From an uncultured Clostridia bacterium (GTDB lineage: Bacteria > Bacillota > Clostridia > TANB77 > CAG-508): 64,000 nucleotides of DNA. Where the stretch lies: assembly GCA_934157035.1 (NCBI GenBank), contig CAKPHG010000007.1:1-64000 (forward strand), given 5' to 3'. Shown here one piece after another: positions 27,212 to 38,489 of this stretch. The position numbers were made by a program, and so were the translations under genes. The notes under the pieces were generated by a model. The model did not search any database. It saw only the letters and a program-made list of their open reading frames with translations, and was not told where the DNA came from. Each line of letters begins with the position of its first letter. Position 1 is the stretch's first letter.

Positions 27212-28162
27212 ATGACTTTAGAACATATATTAGAAGAAATAAAAAAAGCAAAAAGAATTGTTATATTAACCCATGAAAATCCAGATGGAGATGCAGTAGG
27301 TAGTAGTTTAGCAATGTACATTGCACTAAAGGAAATGGGAAAAGAACCAGACATTATTATTCCAGAACTTCCAAAAGTATTTAACTTTTTACCTGAAGTA
27401 GAAAATATAAAAAAGGAAGGGACAAAAGATCCATACGATTTAGCAATAGCATTAGATTGTGCAACAATAAAAATGCTTAATGGTTGGGCAAATTATTTTG
27501 AAGATGCTAAATCAAAAGTTACAATAGATCATCATGGAACAAATACAATGTATGGTGATTATAACTATGTAAATCCAGATGCTCCAGCATGTGCACAAAC
27601 TTTAATAAGTATAATTCAATACTTTGGAGTAGATATAGATAAAAAAATTGGAACATGTCTTTTAACTGGGATTATTACTGATACTGGAGGATTCCAATAT
27701 CAAAGTACAACACCAGAAACATTTGAATTTGCTGCAGAGTTATTACAGACAGGAGTTAATGTTTCTGATATTTATAAAAGAGTAATGAACACAAAAACAA
27801 AGGCAAATTTTGAATTAAGAAAAAGAGCAATAGATAGAATGGAATTTTATGAAGATGGAAAAATCGCTTTAACATATATTACAAAACAAGATGAGGAAGA
27901 AGCTGGAGCAGAAACTGGAGACTATGAAGGAATAGTAGAAGAAGGTAGAGCAATAGAAGGTGTAGAAGTGTCTATATTCTTAAGAGAAACTGCAAAGGGG
28001 TTTAAAGCATCACTTCGTTCTAATTATTATGTAAATGTTTCAGATGTGTGTTTAATGTTTGGTGGTGGAGGTCATATACATGCCGCTGGATGTACTATAG
28101 CACAAAGCCTAGAGCAAGTAAAAGAAAAGATTTTAAATCAAGTAAAAATATACATAAAATAA
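27212..28162 (+). CDS. nrnA: DHH/DHHA1 phosphoesterase (NrnA/RecJ-like)
   Basis: NrnA degrades nanoRNA and pAp, and relatives also degrade pApA. The DHH domain shows HENPDGDAVGSSLA, ALDCAT and TIDHHGTN with the metal Asp and His residues, then ITDTGGFQ. The DHHA1 domain ends FGGGGHIHAAGC. The length of 316 is standard and its position after rbfA is classical. Confidence 0.93.
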   Translation: MTLEHILEEIKKAKRIVILTHENPDGDAVGSSLAMYIALKEMGKEPDIIIPELPKVFNFLPEVENIKKEGTKDPYDLAIALDCATIKMLNGWANYFEDAKSKVTIDHHGTNTMYGDYNYVNPDAPACAQTLISIIQYFGVDIDKKIGTCLLTGIITDTGGFQYQSTTPETFEFAAELLQTGVNVSDIYKRVMNTKTKANFELRKRAIDRMEFYEDGKIALTYITKQDEEEAGAETGDYEGIVEEGRAIEGVEVSIFLRETAKGFKASLRSNYYVNVSDVCLMFGGGGHIHAAGCTIAQSLEQVKEKILNQVKIYIK

Positions 28163-28225
28163 TTAAAAATTATATATCTTTTGACATTAATTGTAAAAAG
28201 ATATATAATTTTTTTGGTGAGAAAA

Positions 28226-29677
28226 ATGGATGAAATAGAGAAGAATAATATATTGGAACAAATAATAAAAAAGTTTGATTTAGCAAAAGGTCAATATATA
28301 GATTATAATCTTTTTGGAAAAATTTATGAAGAATATAAAACAATATTTACAGAAAGGGAGTTTGCTACATTACTAGGATTGACAAATAGTAAATATAAAA
28401 ATATAAAGTTTTATAATGGAAAAGCAAGCATCTTAATGAATATAGAAAAGTCAGTTGAAGAAAAAGAAAACATTTTAAATAAGTTAGTGCAAGAGAATGA
28501 TTTACAAAAGGGAAGTTTTATTTCATATGATAAAAGAGATGCAAATGTAAAATGTACATTTATGGAGTTATATAATCAATATAAAGGAAGTTTTACGAAA
28601 TATGAGTTTGCAAATTTACTTGGAATAAAAAATGAAAATTTAAGAAATCTTAGAAGAAATACTAAAAATCAAACAGTTCCAAAAGCAAGAGTCTTAATGA
28701 ATCAATGTGCAACGGATGATGAAAAGTATGAGTTTTACAAACAAAGAATTAAAAAAGATATAATAGATAAATATGAAGGTAAAAAAATAGATTATGAAAT
28801 GTTGCATAGACTATATAGGCCATATAGAACTAAGCTAATGGAATATGAATTTGCAGAATTAATAGGAATAACGAGAGAATACTATCGCGTTATAAAATGT
28901 ATGAAAGAAAAGCAAGGGTATATAAGAGACTATACTGTAGTATATAAAGCTAAAAAGATAAAAGAAATATTAGAAGAAAGATATTATTCAAAAGATGAGA
29001 TACAAGAATTGTGTAAAAAGTATAAAATTGGTATAAAACAATTTATTATATATGTTATACAAAACCAAAAATTTTATAATACAAAAAAATATATAGATGT
29101 ATTAGATACTGAAGGAAGACTATGGCTAAAACGTTGTAAGATGAGTAATGAATTTGTAGAAAAAAACTATGAAAAACTAAAAAAGAAGATGGAAATGTTA
29201 GCTATAAAAAAATGCCTAACTTATGAAATAGATTATGATATAGATGAAATGGTAAGCAGAGCTATAGAGTATATGTATACAAATTGTGGAGACATAGAAA
29301 GAAATTTTGGAAAAGATGAAGATATGTTAAATAGAATGCTGTATACAAGAGTTAGATTGTATATTAGAGCTGAATGTGTAAAAATTGCAGTTATGAGTAA
29401 TAAAACTAATTCATTAAATAAAAAAACAAATAGAGGATTAGAAGAAAAATTAGATAGATTAAAAAGCAATACGAATAATCAATATGAAGATATAGAAAAT
29501 GAAATGTTAGTCAATCAAATATTAGAAGATGTACAAGAAAAAAAGGAGCTAGGTTATAGTAAAAAAGAAATAATTCAAGAATTGATAATGGAATATGATA
29601 TTACACCAGAGATAATGAAAAAATTGATAGAAAGAGAAGAATGTGAAAAGAAAAACGGAGAAGATGAAAGATGTTAA
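28226..29677 (+). CDS. Unrecognised 483-aa protein with three related N-terminal repeats
   Basis: I do not recognise this gene. The start at ATG 28226 is chosen because a TTGGTGAG site precedes it; the longer frame to 28181 crosses a hairpin. Three segments share a pattern of I-DY...LY..Y...T..EFA.LLGI followed by a Arg/Lys-rich turn: about residues 24-60 (FTEREFATLLGLTN), 100-140 (FTKYEFANLLGIKN) and 190-225 (LMEYEFAELIGITR). Each resembles a helix-turn-helix unit. The second half holds MVSRAIEYMYTNCGDIERNF and RVRLYIRAECVKI, loosely like sigma region 2. It overlaps truB by 7 bases. DNA binding is only an inference. Confidence 0.7.
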   Translation: MDEIEKNNILEQIIKKFDLAKGQYIDYNLFGKIYEEYKTIFTEREFATLLGLTNSKYKNIKFYNGKASILMNIEKSVEEKENILNKLVQENDLQKGSFISYDKRDANVKCTFMELYNQYKGSFTKYEFANLLGIKNENLRNLRRNTKNQTVPKARVLMNQCATDDEKYEFYKQRIKKDIIDKYEGKKIDYEMLHRLYRPYRTKLMEYEFAELIGITREYYRVIKCMKEKQGYIRDYTVVYKAKKIKEILEERYYSKDEIQELCKKYKIGIKQFIIYVIQNQKFYNTKKYIDVLDTEGRLWLKRCKMSNEFVEKNYEKLKKKMEMLAIKKCLTYEIDYDIDEMVSRAIEYMYTNCGDIERNFGKDEDMLNRMLYTRVRLYIRAECVKIAVMSNKTNSLNKKTNRGLEEKLDRLKSNTNNQYEDIENEMLVNQILEDVQEKKELGYSKKEIIQELIMEYDITPEIMKKLIEREECEKKNGEDERC

Positions 29678-30543
29678 ATGGAATACTTATAATAAACAAA
29701 TCAAAAGGCTACACATCTCATGATGTTGTGGCAAAAGTCAAAAAGATATTAAATGTAAAGAAAGTAGGACACACAGGTACATTAGATCCAAATGCAACTG
29801 GAGTATTACCTCTACTTTTAAATGATGGAACAAAACTATCTAAATATTTAATAGAACATGATAAAGAATATATTGTTACATTAAAATTAGGAATAAGAAC
29901 AGATACTTTAGATAGTGAAGGAAAAATATTAGAAGAAAGAAAAGTAGACAGTTTAGTTTTAGAAGATACTGAAAAAATATTAAATTCATTTATAGGAAAA
30001 CAAGAGCAATTACCACCAATGTATTCAGCAATAAAAGTAAATGGAAAAAAACTTTATGAATATGCAAGAAACGGTGAAGAAGTTGAATTAAAACCACGAA
30101 AAATTGAAATTTATAATATAGAACTAATAAAAATAGATAAAGATAAAAATGAAATAGAATTTAAAGTAGATTGTTCTAAAGGAACATATATAAGAAGTTT
30201 ATGTGTAGATATAGCAAATAAACTTGGAACTATTGGCTATATGAAAGAATTAAATAGAACTAAAGTAGGAATATTTGAAATAAGCGATGCAATAACAATA
30301 GATGAGTTAGAAAATAATAAACAATTAGCAAATAATAAATTAATAGAAATGGAAGATTTATTAAAGAGCAAACCAAAAATAATATTAGAGGATAAAAATT
30401 TAAAACAATTTTTAAATGGTGTAAAAATAACAACGAATGAAAATGAAGACATATATAAAATATATAAAGAAGATGGAGAGTTTCTAGGAACAGGATTAAT
30501 AAAAGAAAATAGGCTAAAAAGAGATATAATAATTACAAAATAA
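29671..30543 (+). CDS. truB: tRNA pseudouridine-55 synthase TruB
   Basis: TruB converts U55 of tRNA to pseudouridine in the T-loop. GILIINKSKGYTSHDVV and VGHTGTLDPNATGVLPLL, with the catalytic Asp in TLDP, are diagnostic, followed by YSAIKVNGKKLYEYAR and CSKGTYIRSLCVDIA. It has 290 residues. The start overlaps the end of the preceding unknown gene (ATGTTAA), showing tight coupling. Confidence 0.96.
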   Translation: MLNGILIINKSKGYTSHDVVAKVKKILNVKKVGHTGTLDPNATGVLPLLLNDGTKLSKYLIEHDKEYIVTLKLGIRTDTLDSEGKILEERKVDSLVLEDTEKILNSFIGKQEQLPPMYSAIKVNGKKLYEYARNGEEVELKPRKIEIYNIELIKIDKDKNEIEFKVDCSKGTYIRSLCVDIANKLGTIGYMKELNRTKVGIFEISDAITIDELENNKQLANNKLIEMEDLLKSKPKIILEDKNLKQFLNGVKITTNENEDIYKIYKEDGEFLGTGLIKENRLKRDIIITK

Positions 30544-30544
30544 A

Positions 30545-30571
30545 AAAGTGATAAATTATCACCACTTTTAT
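30545..30571 (+). terminator. Probable terminator after truB
   Basis: AAAAGTG, the palindrome GTGATAAATTATCAC and CACTTTTAT form a stem just after the stop. The T-run is short, so strength is uncertain. The 30572-30750 stretch beyond it is AT-rich with nothing recognisable. Confidence 0.5.
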
Positions 30572-30753
30572 ATAACATAGCATATTATATAGAAAAAAGC
30601 AAATAATAAAAAAAGAGAAATATATATATTAAATAAAGAATAATTAAGATAAATAATGAAAAACAAAATTAGAATAATTATTTTAAGAAAAAATAAAATT
30701 GAAAAAAATAAAAACAAATGTTAATATAAATATACAAAAAACAAGGTATTAAT

Positions 30754-30937
30754 TTTCCCTGCGTGGTGCGTATAGATTGAAATTTTATTACCAACAAATT
30801 TTAAAAGGGGAGTCCGCCTTTGAAGGTGGCGTGTAAGCTTACTAAATATTGTAAGAAACCCAGGAGCCTTCAACAAGACACCCACCTGTGCAAACAGGTA
30901 TAAAAATTTCTTTCATCCTACGGCTAATGTGGGGCTT
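30754..30937 (+). ncRNA. ssrS: Probable 6S RNA
   Basis: 6S RNA mimics an open promoter and sequesters sigma-A RNA polymerase. The 5' end CCCTGCGTGGTGCG pairs with the 3' end CTAATGTGGGG through at least seven base pairs (CCCTGCG with TGTGGGG, allowing G-U), forming the closing stem. GGGGAGTCCGCCTTTGAAGGTGGCG and CCAGGAGCCTTCAACAAGACACCCACCTG fall in the middle as in Clostridia 6S RNAs as I remember them. Length of about 184 and location between genes with its own terminator fit. No ORF covers it. Confidence 0.72.
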
Positions 30938-30949
30938 TAATTTTTTATT

Positions 30950-30981
30950 AGAGAAATAGTAATATTGCTATTTCTCTTTTT
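30950..30981 (+). terminator. Terminator after the 6S RNA
   Basis: AGAGAAATAG and CTATTTCTCT form a 10-bp stem around TAATATTG, followed by TTTTTAT. Confidence 0.8.
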
Positions 30982-31019
30982 ATGTAGTAAAATAAGAAAA
31001 AATGAAAAAAGGAAAATAT

Positions 31020-31859
31020 ATGAAAGTAGAAGAACTATTAAAATATGGAAAATTTGAATTAGAAAAAAATAAAATAGAAGATGCTTCAATAATAGCTAAA
31101 ATTTTAATACAATATGTTTTGAAAATAGATAAAAACAAGATAATTATAGAAAAAGAAAAAGAAGTAGAAAAAATAAAAGAAGAAGAATACAAAAAATATA
31201 TAAAAGAAATAGTACAAGGAAAACCAATACAATATATAATAAATAATCAAGAATTTATGAAACTTAACTTTTTTGTAAATGAAAATGTACTAATACCTCA
31301 ACCAGATACGGAAATATTAGTTGAAAAAGTACTAGAAATAGTAAAGAAAAATATGGAAAGTAAAATATTAGATATATGCACAGGAAGTGGAGCAATAGGA
31401 ATATCACTTGCATATTACTTAAATAAAGCAAAACTAACAGTAGCTGATATAAGTAGTAAAGCTTTAGAAATATCTAAAATAAATGCTAAAAGAAATAACG
31501 TAGAGGAGAAAATTAAATTCATCAATTCTGATATGTTTGAAAAAATAGAAGAAAAATACAATATAATAGTTTCAAACCCTCCATATATAAAAACAAATAT
31601 AATACCTACATTAGATAAACAAGTACAAAATGAACCTTATATAGCTTTAGATGGGGGAAAAGATGGATTAAAATTCTATAGAATATTAATAGATGAGGCA
31701 CCAAAACATTTAGAAAAAGATGGAATACTAATTTTTGAAATAGGATATGATCAGAAAGAAGATATAGAAAATTTAGTAAAAGAAAATAAAAATTATAAAA
31801 GTATGCAAGTAATAAAAGATTTATCTCAAAATGATAGGGTAGTAATTTTAAAATATTAG
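31020..31859 (+). CDS. prmC: Release factor glutamine methyltransferase PrmC
   Basis: PrmC methylates the GGQ glutamine of release factors. An upstream ATG at 31002 is in frame, but AAAAAAGGA spaced 7 bases from ATG 31020 favours 279 residues. The SAM site is ICTGSGAIGISLA, and the catalytic IVSNPPYIKTN contains the NPPY motif. PrmC usually follows prfA, which is not in this window. Confidence 0.94.
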   Translation: MKVEELLKYGKFELEKNKIEDASIIAKILIQYVLKIDKNKIIIEKEKEVEKIKEEEYKKYIKEIVQGKPIQYIINNQEFMKLNFFVNENVLIPQPDTEILVEKVLEIVKKNMESKILDICTGSGAIGISLAYYLNKAKLTVADISSKALEISKINAKRNNVEEKIKFINSDMFEKIEEKYNIIVSNPPYIKTNIIPTLDKQVQNEPYIALDGGKDGLKFYRILIDEAPKHLEKDGILIFEIGYDQKEDIENLVKENKNYKSMQVIKDLSQNDRVVILKY

Positions 31860-31907
31860 AAAAAATAACATAAAAATTATAATAAAATCAAGGAAGAAGG
31901 AAAGATT

Positions 31908-32813
31908 ATGTCTTTTTCATCAGAATTAAAAGAAAATTTAAGTAAAATACAAAATTTAAAAAATAAGGAATTAGTAAAATTTGAATTAATAGGATATTTA
32001 ATTAGCAATAATACTACATGTGATAAAAAAAACATATATTACACAACAGTAAATGAGTATAACATTAATAGATTTAGCAAATTACTTTCAAACATAAATA
32101 TATCTAATTTTAAAATAGATATAAAAGGAAAAAATTATATAATAACAGTTCCAAAAATACAAAAAATAGGACAAATATCTTATTTAGAAAAAGATATTGA
32201 AATATCAGAAGAATATAAGAAAGAATTAGAAAATATAAACAAAATAAGTGAACAAGAAGAAATGCTAATAAAATCATTAGCAAGAGGAATATTCTTAGGA
32301 AGCGGAAGCGTAAATAATCCAGAAAATAAATATCATTTAGAAATGATTTTAAGTACAAAGGAAAACGCGATAGAAATACAAGAAATATTACAAAAAATGC
32401 AAATAAAATTCAAACTTCTTAGTAGAGAAAATGGATATTCTTTATATATAAAAGAAGGAGAAGAAATATCAAAATTTTTAGCTTTTATAGGAGCTAATAG
32501 CAGTGTAATAAGATTTGAAGAAATAAGAGTAATAAGAGAAATGAAAAATAACATAAACAGAAAAGTAAATTGTGAAACAGCTAATTTAAGTAAAACAATA
32601 AGTGCAGCAGTAAAACAAATAGAAGCAATAAAGAAACTTCAAATGGAAAATAAATTTGAAAATTTGCCGGACAATCTAAAGGAAATAGCTAATTTAAGAC
32701 TAGAAAACCCAGATTCGTCTTTAGCAGAGTTGGGGCAAATGTTAAAAAATCCTATTGGAAAATCAGGAGTAAATCATAGACTAAATCAATTAATAGAACT
32801 AGCGATAAAATAG
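31908..32813 (+). CDS. whiA: DNA-binding protein WhiA
   Basis: WhiA is a Gram-positive regulator linked to division and sporulation, combining a LAGLIDADG-like N-terminal fold and a C-terminal helix-turn-helix. FSSELKENLSKI opens it, ARGIFLGSGSVNNPENKYHLEM is the homing-endonuclease-like core, and DSSLAELGQMLKNPIGKSGVNHRL is the DNA-binding end. It has 301 residues with GGAAGAAGGAAAGATT upstream. Confidence 0.94.
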   Translation: MSFSSELKENLSKIQNLKNKELVKFELIGYLISNNTTCDKKNIYYTTVNEYNINRFSKLLSNINISNFKIDIKGKNYIITVPKIQKIGQISYLEKDIEISEEYKKELENINKISEQEEMLIKSLARGIFLGSGSVNNPENKYHLEMILSTKENAIEIQEILQKMQIKFKLLSRENGYSLYIKEGEEISKFLAFIGANSSVIRFEEIRVIREMKNNINRKVNCETANLSKTISAAVKQIEAIKKLQMENKFENLPDNLKEIANLRLENPDSSLAELGQMLKNPIGKSGVNHRLNQLIELAIK

Positions 32814-32886
32814 AATTAATATTTTTTGGTTTATAAATACTAGATAAGGTGTATATATGCACCTTATTTATTTAAAAGGAGAAAAA

Positions 32887-34032
32887 ATGAAAGAACTAGG
32901 AATTTACATACATATACCATTTTGCAAGCAAAAATGCTATTATTGTGATTTTGTATCTTATGCTAATAAAAAAGAAAAAATAAGCGAATACATAGAGTGT
33001 TTAATTAAAGAAATAGAGATAGAAGCTAATAAATATAAGAATCAAGAGTATAAAGTTACTACTATTTATATAGGAGGTGGAACGCCATCTCTTATAGATG
33101 CTTTTTACATTGAAATGATATTAAAAAAGATAGAAGAAAGTTATAAACTTAGTGAATATCCAGAGGTAACAATAGAAATAAACCCAGGAACAATAAATGA
33201 AGAAAAAATGAAAAAATATAAGGAAATTGGTATAAATAGAATAAGTATAGGACTTCAAACAACCAAAAATAACTTATTAAAACAAATAGGAAGAATACAT
33301 ACTTATGAAGAGTTTTTAGACTGCTATAAATTAGCAGAAAAGATGAATTTTAAAAACATTAATGTAGACTTAATGTTAGGACTTCCAAATCAAACATTAG
33401 AAGATTTGAAGGACAGTTTAGATAAAATTATAAAATTAAAACCAAACCATATATCTTTATATTCCTTAATATTAGAAGAAGATACAAAATTAGAAGAGAT
33501 GGTAAATAAAAATGAAGTAAAATTGCCAAATGAAGATATAGAAAGAAATATGTATTGGAATACAAAAAAAATCCTAGAGAAAAATGGGTATATACATTAT
33601 GAAATATCTAATTTTGCAAAAAAAGGTTTTGAGTCTAAACATAATATGAATTGTTGGTATCAAAAAGAATATCTTGGATTTGGAGTAGCGGCTCATTCAT
33701 ACATAAATAAAGAAAGACATTGCAATACAAATAGTATAGAAGAATATATAAAAAATGTGAAAAGCAATAATTTAATAAATAATAGGACAATATGTGAAAT
33801 ACAAAATAAAAACGACGAAGAAAAAGAATACATGCTATTAGGTTTAAGAAAAATTGATGGAATAGATATACAAGAATTTAAAAATAAATTTGTAGATAAT
33901 CCTATTTATGTTTTTTATAAAGAACTAGAAAAATTATCAAGTGAAGGGTTATTAGAAATTGAGTTAAATAAGATCAAATTAACTAAAAAAGGATTAGATT
34001 TTGCAAACCTAGTATGGGAAGAATTTGTTTAA
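32887..34032 (+). CDS. hemW: Radical SAM heme chaperone HemW-like protein
   Basis: HemW-family proteins bind heme and resemble coproporphyrinogen III oxidase HemN. The frame opens at 32857, but AAAAGGAG 6 bases before ATG 32887 gives 381 residues. The radical SAM cluster is CKQKCYYC, the usual CxxxCxxC. YIGGGTPSLI and INPGTINEEKMKKYKEIGINRISIGLQ follow. A single gene after whiA; no other heme genes are nearby, so HemW rather than a biosynthetic HemN is favoured. Confidence 0.92.
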   Translation: MKELGIYIHIPFCKQKCYYCDFVSYANKKEKISEYIECLIKEIEIEANKYKNQEYKVTTIYIGGGTPSLIDAFYIEMILKKIEESYKLSEYPEVTIEINPGTINEEKMKKYKEIGINRISIGLQTTKNNLLKQIGRIHTYEEFLDCYKLAEKMNFKNINVDLMLGLPNQTLEDLKDSLDKIIKLKPNHISLYSLILEEDTKLEEMVNKNEVKLPNEDIERNMYWNTKKILEKNGYIHYEISNFAKKGFESKHNMNCWYQKEYLGFGVAAHSYINKERHCNTNSIEEYIKNVKSNNLINNRTICEIQNKNDEEKEYMLLGLRKIDGIDIQEFKNKFVDNPIYVFYKELEKLSSEGLLEIELNKIKLTKKGLDFANLVWEEFV

Positions 34033-34279
34033 AATGTTAACATAATACAAAAAACTATAATAGTTATAGATCCTAATAAATATGACTTCAAGAAGAATTT
34101 TAATAAGAAAAGTTAGAAAAATATATATTATTGAATCGGACTAATTTGTCACCAGAAATATTATTTAATTTATTAAAGATATAGAACTTAACCGATACTA
34201 TGAAAAAGAGGTAGATAAAAGAAAAAAGTACTCGAATTAAATACTTAGTCCAATAGTTCACAAAATTTTCACAAAAAAA
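34033..34279. other. AT-rich spacer between hemW and the hrcA control region
   Basis: I see no convincing gene, RNA motif or terminator in these 247 bases. A 20-codon ORF near 34083 has no ribosome site. It is the longest unexplained gap outside repeats. Confidence 0.6.
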
Positions 34280-34306
34280 TTAGCACTTGGTATTGACAAG
34301 TGCTAA
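34280..34306 (+). promoter_or_regulatory. CIRCE operator of hrcA
   Basis: TTAGCACTT, nine bases, AAGTGCTAA: a nearly consensus CIRCE, the HrcA binding site. The -35 box TTGACA (34293-34298) lies inside it and TATAAT/TAATAT (34314-34321) follows, so bound HrcA would block RNA polymerase. Confidence 0.93.
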
Positions 34307-34321
34307 TTTTGGGTATAATAT
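34293..34321 (+). promoter_or_regulatory. Promoter of hrcA-grpE-dnaK-dnaJ
   Basis: TTGACA within the CIRCE element, then TATAAT at 34314-34319 (15-base spacer) or TAATAT at 34316-34321 (17-base spacer). Confidence 0.8.
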
Positions 34322-34447
34322 ATACTAAGTTAGCAATGCTAAACAAATAGTGCTAAAATTAAACATTAATAATACTAAATGATTGTTGTAAACTCAATAT
34401 ATAAAACAAAGTAGCAAAATATAAACCAAAGGATTGTAGGTGATAAC

Positions 34448-35476
34448 TTGGACGAAAGAAAGAAAAGAATATTACAAGCTGTAGTAGATGAATACGTTAA
34501 TACAGCGGAACCAGTAAGTTCTTCCGCTCTTGTAGAAAAATATGGACTAAATTACAGTAGTGCAACAGTAAGAAATGAACTTGCAGAACTAGAGAAAAAT
34601 GGTTACTTAGATAAGACTCATACATCATCAGGAAGAGTTCCATCTGAAAAAGGATATCGTTTTTATGTAGATGAATTAATAAAAGAAGATGATATTTCAG
34701 TTGAAGAAATGAAATATATTCAATCAAAGTTATCTACAAAGGTAAATGAAATAGAAGATTTGGCTAAAATTGCTACAACAACACTTTCAGAAATAACACA
34801 TTATACAACAGTTGCTATTGGCCCAAAGGTAGAAACACAATTAATAGAAGAAATAAAATTTGTGTTACTTGGAAGTAGAATGTTAATGGTTGTTATTGTA
34901 ACAGATAGTGGATTAGTAAAAGAAACAATTATAAAATATGATGAAGATATTACACAAAGTCAAGTTGAAACATTAAATAACTTATTTAATACAAAACTAA
35001 AAGGAAAACCACTTTCTAAAATAGATAAACCTATGGAAGAATATATTTTATCTGAAATTAATTACAGTATAGATGTTATAAAACCAATTATAGATCAAAT
35101 AAATAAAATTGTAGATGAAGCAGAAACAATATATTTAGAAGGTACAAATAAATCATTTGATTTACCAGAATTTAAAAGCTTAGAAATAGCTAAAAACTTT
35201 ATTAATGTATTAGATGAAAAAGAATTAATGCTAGATATATTAGATTCTGGAATGGCAGAAGATATAAATGTATATATAGGAGACGAAAACGATAAAGAAG
35301 AATTAAAAGATTTTAGCGTTGTTACATTTAAACATTCTGTCGGAGATAAAGAACTAGGAACAATAGGAATTATAGGTCCTAAAAGAATGAATTACTCAAA
35401 AGTAATTTCTGTAATGAAATATATAAGCAAAAAAATAAGTGAACAGAAATCAGAAGATGAAGAAAATAAAATGTAG
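34448..35476 (+). CDS. hrcA: Heat-inducible repressor HrcA
   Basis: HrcA represses class I heat-shock genes through CIRCE. The TTG start at 34448 follows TAGGTGAT. The winged helix shows RKKRILQAVVDEYVNTAEPVSS and SSATVRNELAELEKNGYL, followed by HTSSGRVPSEKGYRFYVDEL. At 342 residues it is normal. A CIRCE lies directly upstream, giving autoregulation. Confidence 0.97.
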   Translation: MDERKKRILQAVVDEYVNTAEPVSSSALVEKYGLNYSSATVRNELAELEKNGYLDKTHTSSGRVPSEKGYRFYVDELIKEDDISVEEMKYIQSKLSTKVNEIEDLAKIATTTLSEITHYTTVAIGPKVETQLIEEIKFVLLGSRMLMVVIVTDSGLVKETIIKYDEDITQSQVETLNNLFNTKLKGKPLSKIDKPMEEYILSEINYSIDVIKPIIDQINKIVDEAETIYLEGTNKSFDLPEFKSLEIAKNFINVLDEKELMLDILDSGMAEDINVYIGDENDKEELKDFSVVTFKHSVGDKELGTIGIIGPKRMNYSKVISVMKYISKKISEQKSEDEENKM

Positions 35477-35510
35477 CTAAAAATATTACATTTTAGTGAA
35501 AGGAGATATA

Positions 35511-36070
35511 ATGGAAGATAATAGTAAAGAAGAAATAGTAGAAGATAAAGTAAAGGAAAATGAAATGTCAGAAAAAGAAGCAAAAGAAAATAATGATGAA
35601 ACTGAAAATAATGATGAATTGACAAAATTAAAAAATACAATTCTTTTGCAAAAAGAAAAATTAGACGATCAAGAAGACAGACTAAAAAGATTAATGGCAG
35701 AGTTTGATAACTTCAAAAAAAGAAGTTCAAAAGAAAGAGAAGGATTATATAACTCTCTAGTATCAGATATATTCTCATCTTTATTACCAGTTATAGACAA
35801 CTTAGAAAAGGCAGTAGAAGCAAAAACAGAAGATGAAGCATATAAACAAGGTGTAGAATTAGTACTTAAACAATTTAAAGATGTTTTATCAGCAAATGGA
35901 GTACAAGAAATAGAAGCAGTAGGTAAAAGTTTTGATCCAGAATTACACGAAGCAGTAGCAAGTGTAACAGATGAAACACTTGGAGAAAAAGTTATAAAAG
36001 AAGAATATAGAAAAGGCTACAAAATAGGTTCAAAGGTTATACGTCATTCTATGGTTGTAGTAGCAAACTA

Positions 36071-36071
<1 letters not shown>
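35511..36071 (+). CDS. grpE: Nucleotide exchange factor GrpE
   Basis: GrpE exchanges nucleotide on DnaK. The frame opens with a GTG at 35496 but AAAGGAGATATA sets ATG 35511 (186 residues). An acidic coiled-coil N-terminus precedes RLMAEFDNFKKRSSKEREG, and LLPVIDNLEKAVEA and FDPELHEAVASV belong to the conserved core. Its stop codon merges with the left arm of a 56-bp inverted repeat. Confidence 0.96.
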
Positions 36072-38337
<2,266 letters not shown>

Positions 38338-38392
38338 GCTGTATTTGGAGATGGAACAAAAAACAGTTAAAAAATAAAATATAAAAATAAAA

Positions 38393-38427
38393 ATTACCCC
38401 AAAAGGGCCAGGTACTTTTGGGGTAAT
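38393..38427 (+). terminator. Hairpin after dnaK
   Basis: ATTACCCC pairs with GGGGTAAT around AAAAGGGCCAGGTACTTTT, with inner AAAAG/CTTTT pairing. It has no T-run and may limit readthrough or protect mRNA between dnaK and dnaJ. Confidence 0.5.
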
Positions 38428-38449
38428 TACAATATAAATAAAAACTTTA

Positions 38450-38476
38450 CCCTAAATTAACCTGGTGTTTTTAGGG
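38450..38476 (+). repeat. Related hairpin before dnaJ
   Basis: CCCTAAA and TTTAGGG enclose TTAACCTGGTGTT. It aligns with the hairpin at 38393 (ACCCYAAA, CCWGGT, TTTTRGGG), so the pair may be two copies of one small repeat. Confidence 0.45.
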
Positions 38477-38489
38477 CTAGGAGGAAAAG

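Noticed and set aside
30754..30937. The non-coding RNA as SRP RNA, tmRNA or RNase P RNA
   Set aside because: It lacks the GGAGCAG-type apical loop of SRP RNA, a tRNA-like end or tag frame of tmRNA, and the conserved cores of RNase P RNA; the 6S layout fits better.
34083..34145. A 20-codon ORF in the hemW-hrcA gap
   Set aside because: It lacks a ribosome site and any recognisable similarity.
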